A stretch of 9,561 nucleotides of DNA from Oscillospiraceae bacterium (GCA_016295545.1 JAEDLA010000037.1:1-9561); one strand, 5' to 3'. Shown: positions 1-6,714, numbered from the stretch's first letter. A program made the numbers and translations. The notes: generated by a model from the letters alone, not told the origin.

Positions 1-57
1 TGACGGAACGATAGCGGACAAATTTTTCAGCAGGTTGATGTGGAATTAGTATAAATC
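1..57. other. Left-edge stretch downstream of the M18 aminopeptidase
   Basis: This stretch lies beyond the stop codon of the aminopeptidase. One plus-strand frame is open from base 2 to a TAG at 47-49 and could be the last 15 codons of a convergent gene entering from the left. The fragment is too short to identify. I see no clear hairpin with a T-run that would terminate the minus-strand operon here. Confidence 0.2.
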
Positions 58-1461
58 TTAATCGTTTATGAATACTGAAAATGCACGGTATGCGCTGTAA
101 ACATCGATTTTTGATACGATCTCAAAGGGGGCGTGCATAGAGAGCACAGGTACTCCCACATCTATGGTATCAACGTCAAGATTGGCAATGTAAGCCGCAA
201 CAGTTCCGCCGCCGCCCATGTCAACCTTTCCAAGCTCACCTGTCTGCCATATTACATTATTGCTGTCAAGCAGATTTCTTACTCTGCCCACAAATTCCGC
301 AGAAGCGTCAGAAGTTCCGGACTTTCCTCTTGCACCGGTAAATTTAGTCACGCAGACACCCTTATTGATATAGGCGCAGTTGTTTCTCTCCATAACCTCC
401 GGAAAAGTAGGATCAAAGGCTGCATTAACATCGGCTGAAAGGCACTGTGAAGCAGAAAGTACAGTTCTTCCCTTTGAACCTAAATCCTCTGCAAGGTCGG
501 CGATAAAGTATTCCAGATATGATGAGCAAAGACCTGTATTTCCGTCACTTCCTGTTTCCTCCTTGTCAGTAAGAACGGTAACAACAGTATGCTTCGGATT
601 TTCGCAGTCAAGAGTTGCTGCAAAGGCTGTATATGCACATACTCTGTCGTCGTGACCGTATGAACCTATCATGCTTCTGTCAAAGCCGATATCTCTTGCC
701 TTAAAGGCAGGAACAGCTTCAAGCTCCGCAGAGATGAAATCAGATTCAGTAATGCCGTACTTTTCAAAAAGAATGCTGAGGATATTCAGCTTGACAAGTT
801 CGCTTCCCTCATCGTCCCTGAAAGGACGTGAACCGATAACAATGTTAAGCTCCTCTCCCTTGATTCCCTGAGCAAGAGTGCGCTTCATCTGATCTGTACC
901 AAGATGCGGAAGCAGGTCAGTCACACAGAAAACAGGATCTCCCTCGTCCTCGCCGATTGAGACAGTGATCTTTGAATTGTCGCTTTTAACGATAACTCCG
1001 TGAAGTGCAAGGGGCATTGCAGTCCACTGATACTTTTTGATTCCGCCATAGTAATGCGTCTTGAAAAGAGCCATTTCACTGTCCTCATAAACAGGATTCT
1101 GCTTCAGGTCAAGTCTGGGAGAATCTATATGAGCCGCACAAAGCCTTACACCGGAGCTTATTGGCTCTGTACCGATAATTGCCATAACAACTGCCTTGTC
1201 TCTGTTGTTTTTGTAGATCTTATCGCCGGGGTTGAGCTTCATGCCGGGAACATACTCCACATAACCCTTAGCTGTCAGCATTTCAACAGCAACAGCTGCT
1301 GCCTCACGCTCAGTTTTTGCCCTGTCGAGGAATTTCTTGTAATCCTCGCAGAAAGCGTCACATTCAGCTATTTCACTGTCGTTCATTCTGAGAAATCCGT
1401 TTTTCTTCTTTGCAAAAAGCTTTTCTTTAAGCTCCCTGACCTGACTGGTTTTTTCTGACAT
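58..1461 (-). CDS. M18 family zinc metallo-aminopeptidase
   Basis: This is a cytosolic metallo-aminopeptidase that removes N-terminal residues from peptides, probably in peptide recycling. Read as 467 residues, it has the metal-binding layout of family M18 (aspartyl aminopeptidase, yeast Ape1): His111 in AAHIDSPRLDLK, Asp271 or Asp272 in GHDDRV, Glu301/Glu302 in DKEETGSDGNTG, Asp344 in SADVNAAFDP and His443 in SMHAPFE. The length is normal for the family. A TTG five codons upstream is also in frame, but I chose the ATG at 1459-1461 because GGAGG (1470-1474) sits 8 nt before it and would lie inside the longer reading. It follows coaE by 16 bp and looks like the last gene of the prfA operon. 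The family is clear; the preferred N-terminal residue cannot be told from sequence, so I give no symbol. Confidence 0.95.
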   Translation of the reverse strand: MSEKTSQVRELKEKLFAKKKNGFLRMNDSEIAECDAFCEDYKKFLDRAKTEREAAAVAVEMLTAKGYVEYVPGMKLNPGDKIYKNNRDKAVVMAIIGTEPISSGVRLCAAHIDSPRLDLKQNPVYEDSEMALFKTHYYGGIKKYQWTAMPLALHGVIVKSDNSKITVSIGEDEGDPVFCVTDLLPHLGTDQMKRTLAQGIKGEELNIVIGSRPFRDDEGSELVKLNILSILFEKYGITESDFISAELEAVPAFKARDIGFDRSMIGSYGHDDRVCAYTAFAATLDCENPKHTVVTVLTDKEETGSDGNTGLCSSYLEYFIADLAEDLGSKGRTVLSASQCLSADVNAAFDPTFPEVMERNNCAYINKGVCVTKFTGARGKSGTSDASAEFVGRVRNLLDSNNVIWQTGELGKVDMGGGGTVAAYIANLDVDTIDVGVPVLSMHAPFEIVSKIDVYSAYRAFSVFIND

Positions 1462-1469
1462 AATCATTT

Positions 1470-1474
1470 CCTCC
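1470..1474 (-). promoter_or_regulatory. Shine-Dalgarno site that fixes the aminopeptidase start
   Basis: GGAGG on the minus strand lies 8 nt upstream of the ATG at 1459-1461, which is ideal spacing. The nearer ATG at 1465-1467 would leave only 2 nt, and the upstream TTG would place this site inside the coding region. This supports the 467-residue start. Confidence 0.8.
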
Positions 1475-1477
1475 AAT

Positions 1478-2113
1478 TCAATCTGTATTTTTATTATAAT
1501 AATAATCCTTTATTTTATCCGAAACTTCTTTAGAAATTCCGTTAACCACCTCAAGTGACTGATTATTTGAAATAATGTAATCGGAATGCTTCCTGAAAAA
1601 ATCCTCACTGAGCTGTGAATCCATACGCTGCCTTGCCTGACCGGCAGTAAGTCCGTCACGCTGAATGATTCTTTCTTCACGAATATTGTCGTCCGAAACT
1701 ACGGAGATTATCAGCTCGCAGAAATCGTCAGCACGGCTTTCAAAAAGAGTAGGAGCGTCAAGAAGTATCAGCTTCTCCCCTTTCAGCGAATGCCAGCGAA
1801 TCTGCCGGAGAATCTCGCCGGTAATATAAGGATATGTAATGGAGTTAAGCATTTCCAGCTTCTTTTTATCAGTAAAAACCAGTGCTGCAAGGGCTCTGCG
1901 GTCAAGGGAGCCGTCCTCCTGAATGACCTCCTGTCCGAAGAAATCCGCTATCTCGTTCAGGCATTTAGTGCCCTTTTCCACTACTTTTCGTGCAATCAGA
2001 TCAGCATTGATAACTGCAAAGCCGTTTTCAGCAAATACCTTTGAAACAGTGCTTTTTCCTGCACCGGTCTGACCGGTCAGTCCAACGACCATTGTGCCGC
2101 CAAGACCGTTCAT
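1478..2113 (-). CDS. coaE: Dephospho-CoA kinase
   Basis: This is the last enzyme of coenzyme A synthesis: it phosphorylates the 3'-hydroxyl of dephospho-CoA with ATP. The 211-residue protein has a P-loop GQTGAGKST at 14-22, the INADLIAR segment at 36-43 expected for substrate binding, DAPTLFES at 119-126 matching the family's D-x-P-LLFE motif, a lid region around RDGLTAGQARQRM at 152-164, and SDYIISN at 177-183. The start codon overlaps the stop of the upstream Sua5 gene as ATGA (2110-2113), a sign of translational coupling. GAGGTGAT and AAGGAT sequences lie just before it. An internal ATG at codon 8 matches where many CoaE proteins begin but has a poorer ribosome binding site, so the first seven residues are less certain. 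The gene sits in the run prfA-Sua5-coaE-aminopeptidase. Confidence 0.96.
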   Translation of the reverse strand: MNGLGGTMVVGLTGQTGAGKSTVSKVFAENGFAVINADLIARKVVEKGTKCLNEIADFFGQEVIQEDGSLDRRALAALVFTDKKKLEMLNSITYPYITGEILRQIRWHSLKGEKLILLDAPTLFESRADDFCELIISVVSDDNIREERIIQRDGLTAGQARQRMDSQLSEDFFRKHSDYIISNNQSLEVVNGISKEVSDKIKDYYYNKNTD

Positions 2114-3123
2114 ATCCTTATCACCTCGAATCCTGCCGCCCGTATAAGGCGGTTATATACTGCAAGTCCTACGCCCTCCTTTGAGGGAGCACGGACATAT
2201 ACCTTTTCTGCGCCAAGCCTGTCAAGCTCTCTGAGCTTCTGAAAGATAAAATGAGCCTGCTGTAAGCTGTCAGCCCCATAGGTAAGGCACTTACAGGGCA
2301 TTTCATTCTCCTCCCCGTCAAATACAAGGGCATATACTCCACTGCCGCAATGCTCCCCGACAAATGCGGTAAAGCCGGCAAGGTCGGAATCCACCAGAAT
2401 AATATCAGCTGCCGGAGAATAATGCTTGTACTTCATTCCCGGTGAAGCCGCTTTCTCGTCATTGTCAAGTCCGCTCAGAACAGCCTTGTCAACAATAACA
2501 TTTCCGCATACTGTAAGCAGCTGTTCCCTTGTAACACAGCCGGGACGGAGAATCCTGACAGTATCATCATTCTCAAAGGAAATTACCGTTGATTCCACTC
2601 CGAACCGGCACTGACCGCCGTCCACTACAGCGGCAATCCTGCCGTTCATATCTGCCATTACGTGAGCTGCCGAAGTTGTACTGGGACAGCCTGACGTATT
2701 AGCTGAGGGAGCTGCAACAGGGCAGCCGGAAAGCTCGATTATCCGACGGATAACCGGGTGTGACGGTATTCTGATTCCAACAGTGTCAAGTCCGCCGGAG
2801 GTAACATAGGGAATCCTGTCATTCTTCGGAAGAATCATTGTAAGCGGTCCGGGACAGAATTTCTCCGCAAGCCTGCGGGCAAGCTCAGGGATATACTCCG
2901 TATATTTTTCAGCATCTGAAAAATCCGCAAGGTGAACTATCAGCGGATTGTCAGCCGGTCTGCCTTTGGCGGCAAAAATTTTTCGTACAGCCGCTTCATT
3001 GGCAGCGTCCGCACCCAGTCCGTAGACAGTTTCCGTAGGAATACCCACTACTTCACCGCTTTTTATAAGCTTTGCGGCAGTTTCAAGCTGCTCTTCGCAG
3101 TCGTCTAAAAATAATGTTTCCAT
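2110..3123 (-). CDS. L-threonylcarbamoyladenylate synthase, Sua5 type
   Basis: This enzyme makes threonylcarbamoyl-AMP from threonine, bicarbonate and ATP, the first step of the t6A37 modification in tRNAs that read ANN codons. The 337 residues show a YrdC/TsaC catalytic domain at about 10-200 (GIPTETVYGLGADA at 27-40, KGRPADNP at 53-60, APSANTSG at 138-145). The linker SPGMKYKHYSP at 227-237 follows, then a C-terminal Sua5 domain to the end. That extra domain separates long Sua5/YwlC proteins from short TsaC, so I leave the symbol open (tsaC, sua5 and ywlC are all used). It starts 5 bp after the prfA stop, with a modest AGGAAG ribosome binding site inside the end of prfA, and overlaps coaE by 4 bp. 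A Sua5 gene close to prfA is a familiar arrangement in Firmicutes. Confidence 0.95.
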   Translation of the reverse strand: METLFLDDCEEQLETAAKLIKSGEVVGIPTETVYGLGADAANEAAVRKIFAAKGRPADNPLIVHLADFSDAEKYTEYIPELARRLAEKFCPGPLTMILPKNDRIPYVTSGGLDTVGIRIPSHPVIRRIIELSGCPVAAPSANTSGCPSTTSAAHVMADMNGRIAAVVDGGQCRFGVESTVISFENDDTVRILRPGCVTREQLLTVCGNVIVDKAVLSGLDNDEKAASPGMKYKHYSPAADIILVDSDLAGFTAFVGEHCGSGVYALVFDGEENEMPCKCLTYGADSLQQAHFIFQKLRELDRLGAEKVYVRAPSKEGVGLAVYNRLIRAAGFEVIRI

Positions 3124-3128
3124 GATAA

Positions 3129-4202
3129 TTACGCTTCCTGATTCGCAAGCTTTGCTGCCTGGTCGGCAGTAGCAAGAGCATCGAATACCTCATCAAGATT
3201 TCCGTTAAGAATATCCTCAAGGCGATAGATAGTCAGTCCTATTCTGTGGTCTGTAAGTCTGCCCTGAGGGTAGTTGTAGGTCCTTATCCGTTCTGAACGG
3301 TCACCTGTACCTACCTGCATTTTTCTTTCGGAGGCAATTTTTGCGTCATGCTCCTCCTGAGCCGCTTCGTAGAGCCTTGAACGAAGAATTTTCATTGCCT
3401 TGTCCTTATTTTTATGCTGACTGCGTTCGTCCTGACACTCAACCACCACATTTGTGGGAAGATGTGTTATGCGGACGGCAGATTCTGTTTTATTTATATG
3501 CTGACCTCCTGCACCGCTTGCACGGAAGTAGTCAATTTTCAAATCAGCAGGATTTATCTCAAATTCCACCTCGTCGGCTTCAACAAGAACTGCGACTGTA
3601 ACGGTAGATGTATGGATCCTGCCCTGTGATTCGGTCTCCGGCACACGCTGAACACGGTGAACGCCGCTTTCGTATTTCAGACGTGAGTATGCCCCCTCGC
3701 CCTCGATTGAGAAGCATATCTCCTTAAAGCCGCCAAGCTCGGTTTCATTGGCATTGAGAATCTCCTGTTTCCAGCCCTTTGCCTCAGCGTACATGGTGTA
3801 CATTCTGTAGAGGGAATTAGCAAAAAGCGAAGCCTCCTCGCCGCCTGCACCGCCTCTTATCTCTATAATAACGTTTTTATCATCATTGGGGTCCTTAGGA
3901 AGAAGGAGTATTTTCAGCTCACCGGTAAGACGCTCCAGTTCTTCCTTTGACTGCTCGAACTCGGACTGAACCATTTCCTTGAAATCCTTGTCCAGACCGC
4001 CGGCTTCAAGAAGCTCACGGGCTTCATTAAAGCTGTTGTCAGCCTTTTTATATTCACGGAACTTTTCTATAATCGGCGTCATGCTTTTATATTCACGCAT
4101 AAGCTGAGTATAAAGCTTGTTATCAGATATTACATCGGGTTCAGAAAGTCGGCTGCTTATCTCCTCATATTTCTGTTCCATAACGGAAAGCTTTTCAAAC
4201 AT
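3129..4202 (-). CDS. prfA: Peptide chain release factor 1
   Basis: RF1 recognises UAA and UAG in the ribosomal A site and triggers peptide release. The 357-residue length is standard. The catalytic GGQ is at 232-234 ([16 protein letters not shown]), and the codon-recognition P-x-T tripeptide is PET at 188-190 in [16 protein letters not shown]2 would have SPF there. The N-terminal third is helical and charged, like domain 1. The start has a strong AAGGAGAT site (4210-4217) 7 nt upstream. The gene heads the minus-strand run prfA-Sua5-coaE-aminopeptidase. Upstream lies intergenic repeat copy 1, whose terminator-like end is about 57 bp from the start codon, so prfA probably has its own promoter in or after the repeat end; I could not pick out a convincing one. 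The PrmC methyltransferase that modifies the GGQ glutamine is not encoded in this window. Confidence 0.98.
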   Translation of the reverse strand: MFEKLSVMEQKYEEISSRLSEPDVISDNKLYTQLMREYKSMTPIIEKFREYKKADNSFNEARELLEAGGLDKDFKEMVQSEFEQSKEELERLTGELKILLLPKDPNDDKNVIIEIRGGAGGEEASLFANSLYRMYTMYAEAKGWKQEILNANETELGGFKEICFSIEGEGAYSRLKYESGVHRVQRVPETESQGRIHTSTVTVAVLVEADEVEFEINPADLKIDYFRASGAGGQHINKTESAVRITHLPTNVVVECQDERSQHKNKDKAMKILRSRLYEAAQEEHDAKIASERKMQVGTGDRSERIRTYNYPQGRLTDHRIGLTIYRLEDILNGNLDEVFDALATADQAAKLANQEA

Positions 4203-4242
4203 TAAACTGATCTCCTTAAAAATTGATTAACAGACTTGTATT

Positions 4243-4424
4243 ACGATAAAATATCTATAAAAAGCGGCGAAGCCGCACGGGGGATTCCAAAGGGTTTATT
4301 AACCCTTTGGCAGGGGGGTGAACGAGGGGGGCAGAGCCCCTCCTGACAAACCAGTAAAGCCAGCGCAGCGAAGCTTTACGGACACTCCAGCATTGTTTCC
4401 CTCGGCTTGACCGACGAAGTAATC
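4243..4424 (-). repeat. Structured intergenic repeat, copy 1 (full length)
   Basis: This is one of three copies of the same element in the window, here in minus orientation. On the plus strand it holds, in order: GCGGC-GAA-GCCGC (4264-4276); a 10-bp stem hairpin with TATT loop (4287-4310); a G-rich/C-rich hairpin (4324-4342); a 7-bp stem GTAAAGC/GCTTTAC (4354-4379); and CTCGGCTTGACCGAC (4401-4415) ahead of AAGTAAT. Exact blocks shared with copy 2 include ATAAAATATCTATAA, GGGATTCCAAAGGGT and CCTGACAAACCAGTAAA. It fills most of the gap between the DUF951 gene and prfA. No coding capacity, transposase or clear terminal inverted repeats are seen. It resembles a REP- or MITE-like dispersed element; that class label is an inference. 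Confidence 0.85.
4259..4276 (-). terminator. Terminator-like hairpin at the end of repeat copy 1
   Basis: On the minus strand this reads GCGGC-TTC-GCCGC followed directly by TTTTT: a 5-bp all-GC stem with a 3-nt loop and a T-run, the layout of a Rho-independent terminator. It would end transcripts from the DUF951 gene before prfA. The stem is short, so efficiency is uncertain. Confidence 0.55.
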
Positions 4425-4460
4425 AGATATTTAATAGTCGAAGCTATAATTTCAAAATTG

Positions 4461-4649
4461 CTAACCCTCATCATTCCGTGAAACTTTTTTTATGCTTTTC
4501 TCAATTTTATTTCTGGGCACAAGAAATTCCCGTGAGCATTTCATACATCTGAGTCTGAAATCCATACCGGCACGTATAACATACATCTCATTAGAACCGC
4601 AGGGGTGATTTTTTTTCATTGTAAGAATATCTCCCGGACGTATATCCAA
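4461..4649 (-). CDS. DUF951 family small zinc-ribbon-like protein
   Basis: This 62-residue protein matches the DUF951 family as I know it: a short N-terminal segment with DILTMKKNHPCGSNE, then IRAGMDFRLRCMKC, then VPRNKIEKSIKKV. HPCG at 15-18 and CMKC at 35-38 could form a metal site, although this is inferred from the cysteine spacing. The function of the family is unknown to me; the C-terminal lysine/arginine-rich helix suggests nucleic-acid or ribosome contact, but that is speculative. The start is TTG (4647-4649), chosen because GAGGGAG (4654-4660) lies just upstream and the N-terminus then fits the usual family length. The next in-frame ATG (codon 11) would cut into the conserved region. 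It has its own promoter and diverges from the 118-aa gene. Repeat copy 1 follows its stop. Confidence 0.88.
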   Translation of the reverse strand: MDIRPGDILTMKKNHPCGSNEMYVIRAGMDFRLRCMKCSREFLVPRNKIEKSIKKVSRNDEG

Positions 4650-4667
4650 AATGCTCCCTCATTTCTC

Positions 4668-4683
4668 AGGTTCAGCCGAACCT
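4668..4683 (-). other. Small hairpin in the DUF951 leader
   Basis: AGGTTC and GAACCT form a perfect 6-bp stem around a 4-nt loop, between the promoter and the ribosome binding site of the DUF951 gene. It could stabilise the leader or be a weak operator, but nothing else supports a regulatory role. Confidence 0.3.
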
Positions 4684-4715
4684 TTCATAATTTTTGCGAA
4701 AAACGTACAATTTAC

Positions 4716-4744
4716 ATTATACCCCAAATCCGATGTCAAATCAA
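4716..4744 (-). promoter_or_regulatory. Sigma-A type promoter of the DUF951 gene
   Basis: On the minus strand a perfect TATAAT (4716-4721) lies 17 nt after TTGATT (4739-4744), which matches TTGACA at four of six positions. A TTGACA (4734-4739) overlapping it is a better match by sequence but only 12 nt from the -10 box, which is too short. The start codon is about 66 nt downstream of the -10 box. Confidence 0.6.
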
Positions 4745-4843
4745 TATTTTTGCAGTATATTTTTTTCGTTTTGTGTAAAAATAATAAAAACCATGCAGGA
4801 AACATATTAATGTCTACTAAATTTTTGAAAGGAAGTAAAAATT

Positions 4844-5200
4844 ATGGCTGTAAGAGTTACAGCGGAGTTTGAAACTCCCGACCTGGCAGAGACTGCTCTG
4901 AGACGTATAAAGGAAACTACAGAGGGTATCCACTCCACAAATATGATATATAACAAGACCTCAGACCGTGCAATGAAGCTGCGAAACGGCAGTATATACA
5001 CGATAATCCCTACTGCGGTAACAACTCACACATATTTTACGGCAACAATGGTGTCTCCTGCTTCGGAGAACGTTATCTCCGAACCGCAGAGAAGCCGCAA
5101 AACAATGATATATATTATCTGCGAGCCTGAAAGCACCGGCAGAATCAGGGCAGTTCTGGGAGCAATGGGTGCTCTTGATATTTCCGTTCACGATAAATGA
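4844..5200 (+). CDS. Unrecognised 118-residue protein
   Basis: I do not recognise this protein. The start is well supported by GAAAGGAAG 8 nt before the ATG. The sequence shows two similar-looking halves of strand-helix-strand character: AVRVTAEFETPDLAETALRR at the N-terminus and KTMIYIICEPESTGRIRAV near the C-terminus, joined by a polar, threonine/serine-rich middle (about 40-85). This suggests a ferredoxin-like or ACT-like alpha/beta fold, an inference from the pattern only. There is no signal peptide, membrane segment or cysteine motif, so a soluble cytoplasmic protein is likely. It diverges from the DUF951 gene across 194 bp and is followed by repeat copy 3, whose strong hairpin may end the transcript. 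I could not settle on a promoter in the AT-rich upstream region. The S1-domain gene on the same strand starts 282 bp downstream and is probably a separate unit. Confidence 0.8.
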   Translation: MAVRVTAEFETPDLAETALRRIKETTEGIHSTNMIYNKTSDRAMKLRNGSIYTIIPTAVTTHTYFTATMVSPASENVISEPQRSRKTMIYIICEPESTGRIRAVLGAMGALDISVHDK

Positions 5201-5221
5201 GTGTTTGTCCTGTCCGGCATT

Positions 5222-5352
5222 ATTACTTTGGAAATTAATTTGTCGGGCAAGCCGAGGGGGAGTAATACCGGAGTATCCGTAAAGCTTCACTTACCTTGAT
5301 TTAACGCTTTATCAGAGGGGGGACGTCTCTCTCCCCTCTGACAAAGTATTAA
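5222..5352 (+). repeat. Structured intergenic repeat, copy 3 (partial)
   Basis: Same orientation as copy 2. It shares ATTACTT, then TCGGGCAAGCCGAGGGG and AGTAAT, then CCGTAAA and the G-rich hairpin. It differs by about 13 extra bases after ATTACTT (TGGAAATTAATTTG region) and by lacking the distal CCAAAGGG hairpin and GCGGC end. The G-rich hairpin here is the strongest of the family: CTTTATCAGAGGGG (5307-5320) pairs with CCCCTCTGACAAAG (5333-5346) with one mismatch. The stem equivalent to GTAAATCA/TGATTTAC in copy 2 is decayed. The element fills much of the 282-bp gap between the 118-aa gene and the S1-domain gene. Confidence 0.75.
5307..5346 (+). terminator. Long hairpin downstream of the 118-aa gene, possible terminator
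   Basis: A 14-bp stem with one mismatch and a 12-nt loop lies about 107 bp after the stop of the 118-aa gene. No T-run follows, so it is not a classic intrinsic terminator; it may instead block exonucleases or slow polymerase. It belongs to repeat copy 3. Confidence 0.35.
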
Positions 5353-5482
5353 TCCGCCCCTTTAGGCTTCACATTTTTTACAGGAACATTAACAGTAAAA
5401 ATCTCCTTGCGCACGGCAGGATAGCATATCACAGCACTGTGCCGCATAAGATTTACCATATCAAATTATACGGAGGTAAAAA

Positions 5483-6412
5483 ATGAATAATTACAGACCT
5501 GAAGGCTGTTTGTACAAGACAGCATTAAATCAGAAGCTTATCTCAACTCCTGAGGGACTGGCAGAAGCTATGGAAAAAGGCATTATCCTCGAAGCAAGAG
5601 CTGTAGTCTGCGACAGCGGTCATAACCTTATTGCAGAGCTTCCCTGCGGAAAGGCAATTATTCCCAGAGAGGAGGGAGCAGTCGGCATAAGCGAGGGTGT
5701 TACCCGTGATATTGCCCTTATCTCCCGTGTGAACAAAATAGTCTGCTTCAAGGTAACTGCTGTAAAGTCCGGCGGAGCTTTCACAGCAATACTCTCCAGA
5801 AAGGCTGCTCAGCTTGAATGTACACAGAACTACATAGAAAAGCTTCTGCCGGGAGACGTTATTGACGCAAAGGTCACTCACCTTGAACAATTCGGCTGCT
5901 TTGTGGATATCGGCTGCGGACTGCCCTCCCTTATTCCTATCGATGCAATATCTGTTTCAAGAATATCCCACCCCTCCGACCGTTTCAGAGTGGGAGACAA
6001 TATCAGAGCAGTTATAAAGTCCAGTGAAAACGGAAGAATATGCCTTACCCACAAGGAGCTTCTCGGTACATGGGAAGAAAATGCTGCTGCCTTTGAAGCA
6101 GGTGAGACAGTCTCTGGAATCGTCCGTTCTATTGAGGAATACGGCGTTTTTGTGGAGCTTGCCCCCAATCTTGCCGGACTTGCTGAGCCAAAATCAGGCG
6201 TAAAGGCAGGTCAGAGCGTAAGCGTTTACATCAAGGCTCTTATTCCGGAAAAAATGAAAGTCAAGCTTATTATTGTCGATGCCTGTCAGGATATTCCGCC
6301 TGAACCCGGACCTGAGCAGTATTTCTTTACAGGCAGCCATATTGACCGGTGGCGGTATGCTCCTGCAAGCTCCGGAAAAGTAATCGGCACCGTTTTTTCT
6401 CAGGAATCCTGA
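5483..6412 (+). CDS. S1 RNA-binding domain protein (ribosomal protein S1-like)
   Basis: This 309-residue protein has two clear S1 (OB-fold) domains: 122-190 (LPGDVIDAKVTHLEQFGCFVDI..., ending RICLTHKELL) and 207-265 (AGETVSGIVRSIEEYGVFVEL...). A degenerate S1-like segment lies at about 34-106 (EARAVVC...SRKAAQ). S1 domains bind RNA, so a role in translation or RNA stability is likely; it may stand in for the full-length S1 of proteobacteria, which has six domains. The C-terminal tail (266-309) is outside the S1 folds, contains PPEPGPEQYFF and DRWRYAP, and is of unknown role. The start has GGAGG 6 nt before the ATG. The first 33 residues end an otherwise 150-bp leader free of clear promoter boxes. 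The gene ends in a 13-bp convergent overlap with the small membrane-protein gene. Confidence 0.9.
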   Translation: MNNYRPEGCLYKTALNQKLISTPEGLAEAMEKGIILEARAVVCDSGHNLIAELPCGKAIIPREEGAVGISEGVTRDIALISRVNKIVCFKVTAVKSGGAFTAILSRKAAQLECTQNYIEKLLPGDVIDAKVTHLEQFGCFVDIGCGLPSLIPIDAISVSRISHPSDRFRVGDNIRAVIKSSENGRICLTHKELLGTWEENAAAFEAGETVSGIVRSIEEYGVFVELAPNLAGLAEPKSGVKAGQSVSVYIKALIPEKMKVKLIIVDACQDIPPEPGPEQYFFTGSHIDRWRYAPASSGKVIGTVFSQES

Positions 6413-6415
6413 GAA
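6397..6415. terminator. Palindrome over two convergent stop codons, possible bidirectional terminator
   Basis: The arms TTCTCAGGA and TCCTGAGAA are perfect inverted repeats around a single central A. Both convergent genes end inside it: the S1 gene at 6412 and the small membrane-protein gene at 6400. On the plus strand it is followed by CGTTTCTTTCT, a weak T-rich stretch, so termination is more plausible for the S1 transcript than for the opposite one, which is followed by A residues. Confidence 0.45.
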
Positions 6416-6651
6416 CGTTTCTTTCTCTGACAGTATTTATAGGTTCCGATACCGGCGGCGGCAAATGTGACAGTGAAAATTCCAAGAATCATAAGAATTT
6501 CTGCTGCTCCTGCACTGCCGCTTTTTTCCGCCTCAGCCTTAGTGGTTTCCTCCGCAGACTGATTTTCCTCCGCAGCAGCCATTGCAGCTGAGGGAAAAAC
6601 AATTGCACAGCAGGCAAAAAGGCTTGCTGCAATACATAAAATTTTTTTCAT
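6400..6651 (-). CDS. Small exported single-TM protein of unknown function
   Basis: This 83-residue protein begins with a signal peptide (MKKILCIAASLFACCAIVFP, likely cut after AMA at 23-25). A short polar, Glu/Ala/Lys/Ser-rich stretch (26-48) follows, then a hydrophobic segment at 51-71 (EILMILGIFTVTFAAAGIGT) and a basic tail KYCQRKKRSQDS. The mature form would be about 58 residues, anchored in the membrane with the short polar part outside and the basic tail inside. There is no LPXTG motif, so sortase anchoring is unlikely. The start has AGGAG 7 nt upstream and a near-consensus promoter 35 nt away, so it is expressed alone. I do not recognise the family. The last codons overlap the S1-domain gene on the other strand. 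Confidence 0.8.
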   Translation of the reverse strand: MKKILCIAASLFACCAIVFPSAAMAAAEENQSAEETTKAEAEKSGSAGAAEILMILGIFTVTFAAAGIGTYKYCQRKKRSQDS

Positions 6652-6685
6652 ATAATCACTCCTGATTTCTGAATTTACTCTGTCA

Positions 6686-6714
6686 ATTATAACATATTAC
6701 AGGCAAAATATCAA
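6686..6714 (-). promoter_or_regulatory. Sigma-A type promoter of the small membrane-protein gene
   Basis: On the minus strand TTGATA (6709-6714) and TATAAT (6686-6691) are separated by exactly 17 nt, five of six and six of six matches to consensus. The start codon is 34 nt beyond the -10 box. This is the best promoter in the window. Confidence 0.8.

Noticed and set aside
1000..1458. 152-codon plus-strand open frame opposite the aminopeptidase gene
   Set aside because: It lies fully antisense to a well-supported M18 gene, has no ribosome binding site, and its translation shows no recognisable domain.
4243..4424. Repeat copy 1 as an insertion-sequence remnant or CRISPR array
   Set aside because: There is no transposase fragment, no clear terminal inverted repeats or target duplication, and no regular repeat-spacer pattern; the repeated unit is a multi-hairpin element.
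4734..4739. TTGACA upstream of the DUF951 TATAAT as the -35 box
   Set aside because: Only 12 nt separate it from the -10 box; the overlapping TTGATT gives the correct 17-nt spacing.
4651..4872. 73-codon plus-strand frame running into the 118-aa gene
   Set aside because: It spans the DUF951 promoter and leader, has no ribosome binding site, and overlaps the well-supported start at 4844 in another frame.
5353..5482. Riboswitch or ribosomal-protein autoregulatory leader before the S1-domain gene
   Set aside because: Only a weak CACAG/CTGTG inverted repeat is visible and no known riboswitch core; there is no terminator/anti-terminator pair.
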